Positions 56,159 through 64,000 of a stretch of DNA of 64,000 bases are shown here, one piece after another; positions within the stretch are counted from its first letter, which is position 1, and every line of letters starts with the position of its first letter. The stretch is from assembly GCA_022695795.1 (NCBI GenBank), contig MU404146.1, positions 62,001 through 126,000 on the forward strand. The letters run 5' to 3'. Origin of the DNA: Biscogniauxia marginata (Eukaryota > Ascomycota > Sordariomycetes > Xylariales > Xylariaceae). The position numbers and the translations under genes are program-made. The notes below the pieces were generated by a model. It worked only from the letters and a program-made list of their open reading frames with translations. It was not told where the DNA came from and ran no database searches.

Positions 56159-57619
56159 ATGCGCGAGTTCATGGACTACGTCCAATCCGCCTTCTACGCG
56201 GCCACGGGCTGGAACCGGGACAACTCGTACTCGACTCTGAACGCGACCTCCGATGCTCTGCTGCACTTCACCACCCCACGCGGCCTACGCCTCACCCTCT
56301 CGTCCCTCGCCACCCCGCACTTCGCTACCTCGTATCAACTCGGCTCTATCGGCGTCGTCGACGGCTCCATATCCTACCTGTTTACTACCGTTGCGCTCGA
56401 CGATGACCGCCACGGCGATGCCGCCGTTATCGCCCAGAGCGAGAGCACACCCCTTCCCGACCTCCTGAGGAGTTATCGGCCGCTGGCGGAGCTGCCGCAA
56501 CGGGGGCGGGCTCTTGGCACTGGGAATGACGATGGGGGCGGAGGAGGCGGTGAGGGTGGCAGCGGCAGAGTTGAGGGGGCCGAGGTAGGCAAACATACGC
56601 TTGCGTACGGGAGGCTATATTTGCCCCAGTCGATGCTAGAGGCACTTGTGGTGAGGAGGATCTCACCGACTCTGCAGTTGCAGGTAAGCGCCGTATCGGA
56701 ACAAACGCTGCGAAACGGGGGCACTGTGTTGGGAATGCTGCAGTACGACGAGGGAAGATACGGCGTCGAAGGCCTCGCGTCCTCAGACGGAGGTCTGTTG
56801 GGCGTGCGTGGGTTGTACAACTTTGGTGGAGACGCTGCGGATTTAGGTGCCCCTATAAATGGCACGGTCGAACAAAGAAACGGCAATGGAAATGGAAACG
56901 GTGAGCGGGAACGCATCTACGGACGGTTTAGCACAGGTGCAGAGCTGTACTACGGAACACTCAATAAATCCGGTGGCGTGAGTCTCGGTGCGCGTTTCGC
57001 AACGCTGCCTCCGCATAAGGGGACACCGCTCACAGCGACAATGACCATCAACCCCTTGATGGGGAACATTAGTTGGACCTATGCCGTCATGGCCGGTAGC
57101 TATTGTTCCTTGGCTACTAAGTTGGACTTTAATGTCTACAGCTATGAAAGCGACTGGACCGTAGGGATGGAGCTATGGAGGAAGAAGGGCGCATGGACCA
57201 TCGACAATGAACAAGAATTGCCATCAGCTGTCCCGCCGCCTATTCGGTCAGAGAGGAGTTTTCAGGCCAAAATGGAATGGAGACTCGACGATCCTCTCCC
57301 CGGTCCTCTCCCCGGTCTGGATAGCGCTCCAGCGATTCCTCCACTCTCGGATGAGAAAGTCGAGCCCGAGAAGAAAGAAAGAAGCTTCCAGGCTAAGATG
57401 GGGTGGAAAATGGACGACACTGATGGTAATGATGTAGTAGCCGAAGAAGAACAATATTCTGGAGTATTAAAGGCCCGTCTCGACCAGAATTGGCGTCTAG
57501 GTCTTTTGTGGGAGGGCAGAGTTAAATCTTTGCTATTCAGCCTGGGCAGCGGGATTGATCTGCGGCGGCTCGAATCGCCATTCCGAACGCTCGGGTTGGA
57601 AGTCCAATTCTCATCCTAA
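56159..57619 (+). CDS. MDM10: mitochondrial distribution and morphology protein 10
   Basis: Outer-mitochondrial-membrane beta-barrel subunit of the ERMES complex, also assisting the SAM complex. Intronless, 486 residues. The N-terminus MREFMDYVQSAFYAATGW and the block SYSTLNATSDALLHF are standard for Mdm10. TPRGLRLTLSSLATPHFATSY, LGSIGVVDGSISYLF and RLYLPQSMLEALVVRR follow in family order. The C-terminus LGLEVQFSS ends with a barrel-type aromatic pattern. Inserted low-complexity loops (Gly/Asp-rich near residue 125; Gly-Asn near 240; a duplicated RSFQAKM-W segment near 365 and 410) make it typical for filamentous fungi. The adjacent AT island begins only about 300 nt upstream, but the coding sequence shows no stops. 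Confidence 0.92.
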   Translation: MREFMDYVQSAFYAATGWNRDNSYSTLNATSDALLHFTTPRGLRLTLSSLATPHFATSYQLGSIGVVDGSISYLFTTVALDDDRHGDAAVIAQSESTPLPDLLRSYRPLAELPQRGRALGTGNDDGGGGGGEGGSGRVEGAEVGKHTLAYGRLYLPQSMLEALVVRRISPTLQLQVSAVSEQTLRNGGTVLGMLQYDEGRYGVEGLASSDGGLLGVRGLYNFGGDAADLGAPINGTVEQRNGNGNGNGERERIYGRFSTGAELYYGTLNKSGGVSLGARFATLPPHKGTPLTATMTINPLMGNISWTYAVMAGSYCSLATKLDFNVYSYESDWTVGMELWRKKGAWTIDNEQELPSAVPPPIRSERSFQAKMEWRLDDPLPGPLPGLDSAPAIPPLSDEKVEPEKKERSFQAKMGWKMDDTDGNDVVAEEEQYSGVLKARLDQNWRLGLLWEGRVKSLLFSLGSGIDLRRLESPFRTLGLEVQFSS

Positions 57620-59612
57620 AAGGAAAAGAACGACAAAAGAAATATGGGGCTATACTCCTGATCGACACGAAGCTGAATGAAGGCGGGGGCTTCGCTGCTT
57701 ATATTGATCTGAGTAACGAACCTTGCCCTAGAGGCTCACTCCTAGAGCTGTGAGTAGAGCTACGGCCGTCTGGGCGGTCTACAAGTGGAGCTTAACTACG
57801 AGAAGATGATGAACGAGATCACGAAACCTCGATAATTAGTTGAAGATGTTTCAAACCAAGAATCGAGATGGCAATGCCTGCCAAAGCCACGAAGCAAGTG
57901 GCGAAGACGAGTTAGAATTTTCAAAAGCCATGCGATACAGTACGGCAATTCCTAGCCTACTGGTGCAGCACTGGAAATAATCCTCCGGGATGGCTCTCTT
58001 TTATTCGATAGTGCAGGATAAGAACTCTCTTCGAACTCTCGGCGCGGCAAAATTCAAGCACCTTGATGGTCATCTGCAGCTATGATTGCCAGGATCCCTC
58101 GAGTCGGATCAGTAAACGGATATCGGACCCCACTCAACCAGCAGATGGTGAGCCAACCAACAGGTCCAGTCACGCACAGCGATGCAGGCATAGTAACGAG
58201 CCAATATTGGCTGTGGTTGCATAAGGCAGGCGTACATGTTTCGAGGACAAGGCCGTATTGACGGGTGCTGATGCAGAGCAGTCTACAATAGGAAGAGCTC
58301 GCAGGCCCTAGAAATGGTGTACTCGCAGACCGAACGCCGCCACAGCATCTTCTTCCACGATGTTGCCCACTGCTAATGTCACACAGGGCGGCTTTTGGGA
58401 AGCTAGCCGATGCTGTTTCACAGTACGACCGCGCCATCCAACATTAGAATCCGCCCTCCTATCGTAACTCTACACTGCATGTAGGTTGAAACAACATCGT
58501 GTGGCCAAGACGGATGTGATGCAACGTCGGGCACAGTTACTCTAAATAAGATTTGATCAAATCCCATAGATTTGGGATTGTGGTTACTTACTGTAACCCA
58601 GGAAGACGAAGACGACCCCGCGTATCTGACGTTGACGGCACGAACTGGTGTACAGAAGAAAAGAAGAAGGGGAAAAACAGGAAACGGGAACAGGAAGAGA
58701 GAGAAAATACCTAGACCGCCAAGCCAATTTAGTCCGTTGGCAGGTGTGTAAAGGGAAACAAGATTTGTCAAGGTTAAGAGAAAGGGAAGAAAAGCAGAAA
58801 AGCAAAAAAGCAAAGTTGGATGCAAAGGTACGGAAGTACATTACCTACCTAATCCAGTGACAAAATGATAAGAACCTTGAGGGCCAGCCTTGGTGAGTCT
58901 TCAGCATTGAGAACCCTGATGGTCAGGCAGTCAGGTACGTACATTAGTGAGGGGTCACTAGTATTAGTCAAGCTCAGCCCCTAACCCCACTCTGGTTAGT
59001 ATAAGAGCCTCTCTCTCGGCGTATCACAAGTCATGCATCTTAAATTACCTGTGTGCGACTTGAGGCTACTTGGTGGCGGGAGCTGGGCTGCTTCCGTACG
59101 TAGCTGGGTGACTAAAAAGACGAATGTACGTACAGTACATGTAAGTATTTAGGGGAGAGTGCATTCATTACCTGTATATACCTATGTACTTGGTAAGGTA
59201 CCTACCTATAAATAAGAGACTTAGTGTCTCTCACGCATGACGAATGCAGAACTAGGAGATCAGAGCTGAGGTTCTCATAAGGCTGGTGATGTTAATCACA
59301 AGACGGATCAGCCATGTGTAAATCCCTACTGTCGCAGCGAAAAAAAGTCTAATAATAAAGATGACCTACACACGTGTGTGAGCCGAGTGTCGCATTAGTC
59401 AGGTGTGTGTACATGGGTAAGCACACGTAAAAAGTGTCGCATGTACCTTGCTAGTGGTACCTAATGTTTTTTAGTGGTATCTACCTAGGTACTGTACATG
59501 TAGCCAATGGTATGGTGGCCCCCACCTTGTCCTTCAAATTCTGCTGGCGTTGCTTACAATTACAGCAACTGTGTGCGGGTTGAGGAACAAAACTGTGGCC
59601 ATCAAGGTTCTC

Positions 59613-60485
59613 CATTTAAACCCGTTACAACGTGCGCAACCAGGCAAGCCCGAGACTGCCTGTCCTCTCTCCCACCACACTCTCCTCTCTTCCGCCCTCA
59701 GCCACTGCTACCTTATGTACCATGACAATGTAGGCAATCTATTATGCCCTACGTATGTAGGTAGGTACATATGGTAAACTAGGTTATGTACCTAGTGTAT
59801 GACATGTGTACCGCAAATCCAAGGTTCCTACATCGTGATGGTTGTATGTGCCTACTAGGTAGGTAACTTCCCACCACCGTGGCACTCACCACTACTTTTC
59901 TGTTATTTCAACTTTTTATTTGGTGACGACTGTTGTGTTTATTATATCAAGGCCGTTCGTCTATCTATCGTTTGCTTGTTGCCTCTTGCATACTGCACGG
60001 TAGCTACGATTATATTAAGTACCTCCCTAGTTTTCGTGAAGCTGTTCTTGTCAAACCCAATTGTCTAGATCAAGGTCTAGAAAATCCCATTTGCTACATC
60101 AGCCCTCCTGGCTCTTTCAGAACCTGCATAGCCTGGTCCCTATGGGAAGTTTAACCACTTGAAAAGAAATATATTCTTGGCCGGGCCGTCTCGTCTGCCT
60201 TTCTCCTCCTCGTCGACATACCACCTCCTCCAGATCATCCTCCACAAAACTACCAAACGAAGCACTCCTGGGGACAAAAGCACCTGAGCTGGAATCGGTG
60301 AATGGCATCCTCAAGAGGTAAGGACTCATTTCTATCCTTCTCCCCTTCTTACGTTCTCTCTCTCTCTCTCTTTCTCTCTCTCTCGTAAATCTCCACCGCT
60401 AGACGCGACTCCTTCGTTTTGCCTACCCAACCAAGGTGCCTCGTCCGAGTATCCAGTATACTGGGTCTCTCCCTCCCATCAAGGT
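59613..60485 (+). promoter_or_regulatory. cluster of CAAGGT zinc-response-like motifs
   Basis: CAAGGT occurs at 59613, 59820, 60071, 60432 and 60480 on the plus strand. ACCTTG (reverse) occurs at 59445 and 59524. CAAGGT is the known ZafA/Zap1-type core in Aspergillus. The gene downstream is a ZIP zinc transporter, so regulation by zinc limitation is a reasonable inference. Confidence 0.45.
60355..60384 (+). repeat. CT microsatellite
   Basis: A run of about fifteen CT units with one TTT interruption, in the probable core promoter or leader of the ZIP gene. Pyrimidine tracts are frequent near fungal transcription starts. Confidence 0.8.
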
Positions 60486-61100
60486 CCTCCTCCTGTTTCT
60501 TTCACACCGGCAGGGAAACTCTTTCACCTAGTCACGGTTGTTTGCCCCCTTTGATCGCGTCGAGCATTGTTGGTGAATAAACAGACCCGGACAAGGAGAT
60601 TGTTCCCCCCGGTCCACTCTATCAAAGAATTTCCAACTGCCTAGGTACCGGACGTGGACGTTAATGTTTATATGCCTGGTAGAATAAGTATTTATAGCAC
60701 GTGAGACTTCTAGTATTTATAGACTAACGCGGCCCGGAAAACTCATGCTAATATTTGCCCAGCCTCGAAATTATAAATCCTCGTTTTTCACTGGTTACTG
60801 TGGTGCCGCTGATTTCTGCAAATCGGTTCCCAGAGGGACATCCAAGACCATCAGTATCCAGGTTGTGCTTCGATTAAGAGTACCGCTACTGCAAGGCTCT
60901 ATATTTCACCCTCTACTCGTCCACGCCGTCACAAAACTAGCTGCCATTACCAAGATCCAAGAACTTGTTCGCAGAGCCGCACCGTCAATATCACGACGCC
61001 TCTTTCCCCTGGTACCTATACTCAATCCGCAGCACCTTTCTAAAATTCGTCGACAGTTGGGTCCAGTACTCTCAATTTCATCACCATCTAACCACGCGCC

Positions 61101-62300
61101 ATGGCATTCTTCCCTAGAGCCATGGATGCCATGCTTCGGCTACGGCAAGAAGAAGGCGCTTCAGATGCAGCCGAGTCTGGCAACACTGTCACCATCGATT
61201 GCGATACCGGTAACGAATACGACGGGCGAATGGGACTACGCATCTCCTCTATCTTCGTCATCCTAGTCGGGTCTCTTCTCGGCGCCATTGCACCAATCAT
61301 CCTGGCTCGAGGCTCAAAGATGAAGGTCAACGGCACCGCCTTCTTCGTCGCGAAATACTTCGGATCTGGAGTCATCATCGGCACGGCGTTCATGCACCTC
61401 CTTTCCCCTGCTTTTGCCGCTTTAACTTCGCCCTGTCTACCCGAAGGCGCCATCACGGACTATGACTGGGCTGCCGGTATTTGTCTGATGACCGTCTTTG
61501 TTATGTTCACCGTCGAGCTTATCGCGAGCCGATTCGATATATTTGGACACTCCCATGCCGAAGCAGCGGATCCGTCATTGGGTGTTCTTAAGAAAAACTC
61601 CCAAAATTCGACTAGTCCGACTCCCACGTCTCACCAGCACCACTCTCAAGATGATATTGAGGCTGCTCACTCAAGGAAGGAGTCTCTCACCAACGCCAAT
61701 ACTGGCTTCCAAGTCCCGGGTCTACCTAACGATGTGAGCTACCCCCCCGGCGGTGAGGATCATCTCGGACACCAGCGAGAGCACATCGACGGCGGCAGTC
61801 ACACTGCCTTCGCCGCTCAGATGACGGGACTTTTCATCCTCGAGTTCGGAGTTATCTTCCATAGCATATTCATCGGCCTCACGCTTGCCGTGGCCGGTGA
61901 GGAATTCACCGTCCTCTACATCGTCCTAGTCTTCCACCAGACCTTCGAAGGCCTCGGTCTCGGCTCGCGACTCGCCACAGCACATTGGCCCGCCTCCAAA
62001 GGCTACCTTCCCTATCTACTAGGCGTAGCATACGCTCTCAGCACCCCTATCGCCATTGCGGTCGGCCTAGGCGTACGCACCACGCTACAGCCTGGTAGCC
62101 CCCAGACGTTGCTCGTCAACGGAGTGTTCGATTCCATCAGTGCCGGCATTCTCATATACACCGGTCTTGTGGAGCTGCTGGCGCACGAGTTCATGTTCAA
62201 CAATCACATGCGCAACGCCGGACTCAAGGTCCAGCTCTTCGCCCTCGGATGTGTCGCCCTCGGGTGCGGATTGATGGCTCTTCTCGCCAAGTGGGCTTAA
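61101..62300 (+). CDS. ZIP-family zinc transporter (ZRT-like)
   Basis: Intronless, 399 residues. Imports Zn2+ across the plasma membrane. It has eight predicted helices with the ZIP order: LRISSIFVILVGSLLGAIAPI (TM1), YFGSGVIIGTAFMHLLSPA (TM2) and a His-containing variable loop (SHQHHSQDD, HLGHQREH) between TM3 and TM4. Next come the metal-site helix LEFGVIFHSIFIGLTLAV (TM4) and VLVFHQTFEGLGLGSRLA (TM5), carrying the HS-x3-G and HQ-x3-EG signatures. The final residues ALLAKWA are typical for fungal Zrt1/Zrt2-type proteins. A second Met (residue 8) could also serve as start. High- versus low-affinity type cannot be told from sequence alone. CAAGGT motifs upstream suggest ZafA-type control. Confidence 0.9.
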   Translation: MAFFPRAMDAMLRLRQEEGASDAAESGNTVTIDCDTGNEYDGRMGLRISSIFVILVGSLLGAIAPIILARGSKMKVNGTAFFVAKYFGSGVIIGTAFMHLLSPAFAALTSPCLPEGAITDYDWAAGICLMTVFVMFTVELIASRFDIFGHSHAEAADPSLGVLKKNSQNSTSPTPTSHQHHSQDDIEAAHSRKESLTNANTGFQVPGLPNDVSYPPGGEDHLGHQREHIDGGSHTAFAAQMTGLFILEFGVIFHSIFIGLTLAVAGEEFTVLYIVLVFHQTFEGLGLGSRLATAHWPASKGYLPYLLGVAYALSTPIAIAVGLGVRTTLQPGSPQTLLVNGVFDSISAGILIYTGLVELLAHEFMFNNHMRNAGLKVQLFALGCVALGCGLMALLAKWA

Positions 62301-62712
62301 GCTAGGAGGATTCGGCTGGGAGGAAGTAATAGATTAGATGGTGATTGATACCCAAATCTAATGATAATGACACGTGTGCTCGATTACTTGATGCCTTAGC
62401 TTACGTAGTCGGATCGAATTCATTGACAATTAGTGATATTTCTCGTTCCTTTCTCTCTCTCTCGTCGTATTTTGATAGCTAATACTTAGTACATACCTGA
62501 CTACGATGTGTCTAGTAACGAACCAACCCCCCCCCTTTTTTTTTTTTTAGCCCGAGCAAAGCAAATGACATGGAAACCCAGATGGGGCCGGTTAGCTGAC
62601 CGACCCATGTACTATCTAGATTTATAAGGCGTACACCACCCTAATTAGGACCTCCATAGCCTAGGACCCTCAGGCACCATATCAGCAATCTCGTCAAACT
62701 TCCTCTTCTCTT
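62301..62712. other. convergent intergenic region
   Basis: Between the ZIP gene and the minus-strand deaminase-like gene. It holds a C/T homopolymer junction (about nine C then thirteen T) near 62,526-62,549. Confidence 0.55.
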
Positions 62713-64000
62713 TTAGATAGTGAATCGAGTACTCAAGAAAGGGAAACGGCTCTTCAGAATCGAAGTGCTTTGTGGCTTGTTGGTGGGCTGGTGGCGCCAG
62801 CCATCGAATCGGTAGGTGTGGCGTTCACGATCAGGATGTAGACATACGTAGTCTTCACCTAGGGACGACCATTCTTGCTGTTCGTCTTCTGGGTCCCTCC
62901 TCGTCGTATCTTGAGAGCGAGTATTATCGTAGCCGGGGAACTGGTAGACAGGTGTTCCCTTCTTATACTCGGCAATCAACTGTAGATGATTTTCCGGCAT
63001 ACGGGAAATACTGTTGTGGGGGAAGGGCTGAGGAGGACGCAAAACTGGTGGCGATTCTTCTTCTTCTCTCATGGTAGCATCCGAGCTGATGCTCGCTGTA
63101 TCAGTGTCAGGGACTTCGCCGAAAGTAGCTAGATCCTCGAAATCACCCTCGCCAGCGATCTCATCGTCTTTGTTAAGAGCGGCTTTGCTTCCGCCTCTGC
63201 TTCCACTATCATGTCCGTTTCCACTTCCACTTCCGCTTTCGCTTTCGCTTTCAGAGTCTGGGAAAACATCGTCGAATGTATCGTAGCGGCGTTGACCTTC
63301 GACTCGTACTATTGTAGGTCCGACACCGTGTCCGCCCCTCACAGAAAATTCTAGGTCGGTATATTGTGCGAGTTTATAAATGAACTGCAAGCAAGGGCGG
63401 CAGGGCTGCGAGTCGATAATGATAACCGCGTGGCGCTTGCGACCTATCTCTTGTTTACGGAGCTTTCTAAGGTTTTCGAACAGCCAGCTCTCGGGCGCAT
63501 CAGGATATGCCTGTCGGAGGATTTCTACCGCGTACTACACGGCCAGAAGGACTTCGACACTGCAGCAATACATGTTAGCTACTACTTCCCATACATGGTT
63601 TTTCTAGTAATAAAATGTTCACGGCTGTGAGCTGAGCCATCCAGATGCTACTTACTGACCCGCGTGTTCGCGGCCTCTGTATATTTCTTCTGGTGGAAGA
63701 GAGTGGTTATCACGTCCACTCCCAGGAAATTGGAAATTTAGCAGGGGAGCAACGTGGTAAAGTGCCACGGAATTCCACTTTCCAATGTCGAGATACATGT
63801 CATCTTTGTCGACATATGACTGCCAGCCGCTACGAGCGCCTTTGAGGACCTCACCTTCGTAGCGCGTAGCTATAATACCGATGGTCTTACTTCGGGAAAT
63901 ATGACTGCCTGTATCGATACGAAGTACGGGAGCATAAAGAACAATAGAACGACCCTTCTTGGCCAACTTGTAATCAAAGTAGCCTCGGTCGGCGTGTGTA
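62713..64000 (-). CDS. deaminase-like protein, partial at the window edge, in-frame stop
   Basis: The 5' end is beyond the window. Exon A (64000-63656) is open throughout and ends EEIYRGREHAG; a canonical intron (GTAAGT to CTGCAG) joins it to exon B (63559-62713). Across the joint the protein reads HAGHVEVLLAV, then an in-frame TAG (63537-63535), then YAVEILRQAYPDAPESW, RHAVIIIDSQPCRPCLQF and IYKLAQYTDLEFSVRGG. An HxE motif followed by PCxxC is the zinc-site signature of the cytidine-deaminase fold. A long acidic/Ser-rich tail follows, and LGEDYVCLHPDRERHTYRF lies near the C-terminus. The TAG could be CAG altered at CpA by RIP, a sequencing error, or a true gene break. Whether it acts on nucleotides, nucleic acid or nothing is unknown. 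Confidence 0.55.

Larger units (their letters stand above)
57620..61100. other. 3.5-kb intergenic region, TACCTA-rich, zinc-transporter promoter
   Basis: No supported gene. Cysteine-rich minus-strand frames at 58.05-58.8 kb lack a start or family. At 59.0-59.9 kb the word TAGGTAC/TACCTA recurs many times. A CT microsatellite lies at about 60,355-60,384. CAAGGT words cluster at 59.6-60.5 kb. Confidence 0.5.

Noticed and set aside
58054..58825. Cysteine-rich minus-strand frames as secreted small proteins
   Set aside because: No signal-peptide-led start with consistent cysteine spacing, and the frames overlap each other in different phases.
1..64000. tRNA, rRNA or CRISPR loci
   Set aside because: No GGTTCGAATCC-type B box with a foldable cloverleaf was found by eye, no rRNA-like stretch, and no spaced direct-repeat array. 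A covariance-model scan was not possible here.

Overview
The window is nuclear DNA of a filamentous ascomycete (Pezizomycotina). Most multi-exon genes carry short introns of about 45-110 nt with CTAAC/CTGAC/CTAAT-like branch sites. Gene blocks have moderate to high GC and are separated by very AT-rich islands that look like repeats destroyed by repeat-induced point mutation (RIP). The gene complement is also fungal: rad9, MDM10, NADP prephenate dehydrogenase, secreted polyamine oxidase, GH18/CBM18 chitinase and UstYa/DUF3328. I cannot name the species.

Layout. 0.5-2.5 kb: amino-acid permease (+). 3.3-4.2 kb: secreted GH18-like barrel protein (+). 6.1-7.5 kb: D-2-hydroxyacid dehydrogenase (+) with a GC-AG intron. 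8.3-10.0 kb: intronless FAD dehydrogenase (+) of a type common in actinobacteria. 11.7-13.6 kb: vacuolar-type alkaline phosphatase (+) whose first coding exon is only the ATG. 15.7-16.3 kb: low-complexity orphan ORF (+). 16.6-18.5 kb: F-box/LRR-like protein (-). 19.4-21.0 kb: rad9 (+), convergent with an RCC1-repeat protein (-). 22.9-24.8 kb: TYR1-type prephenate dehydrogenase (+). 25.3-27.0 kb: secreted protein of unknown function (-). 28.7-30.5 kb: polyamine oxidase (+). 33.6-35.1 kb: secreted LVIVD/choice-of-anchor-B-like protein (+). 35.2-36.8 kb: DHCR24-like FAD oxidase (-). 37.4-38.4 kb: UstYa-like protein (-). 39.0-40.0 kb: conserved hypothetical (-). 41.1-43.3 kb: CorA-like transporter (+). 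43.7-43.9 kb: relic of a nucleotide-sugar 4,6-dehydratase. 44.3-45.4 kb: Myb/SANT protein (-). 49.3-50.8 kb: chitinase (+). 51.4-52.4 kb: short-chain dehydrogenase pseudogene (-). 53.1-55.9 kb: RIP-like AT island holding two inverted-repeat elements. 56.2-57.6 kb: MDM10 (+). 61.1-62.3 kb: ZIP zinc transporter (+). 62.7 kb to the right edge: partial deaminase-like gene (-) with an in-frame stop.

The window is a mosaic of conserved housekeeping genes (checkpoint clamp, tyrosine synthesis, ERMES, Zn and Mg transport, phosphatase) and accessory, secreted or decaying genes near AT islands. I see no convincing complete secondary-metabolite cluster. The strongest unusual signals are: a 436-bp nearly palindromic element whose arms differ almost only by transitions, beside a 2.0-kb element with long terminal inverted repeats; nonsense codons consistent with C-to-T change at CpA in two genes; seven inferred introns ending in AAG plus one GC-AG intron; repeated CAAGGT motifs upstream of the zinc transporter; and the deaminase-like gene at the right edge. 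All exon joins were inferred by eye from frame and family conservation, without transcript data.
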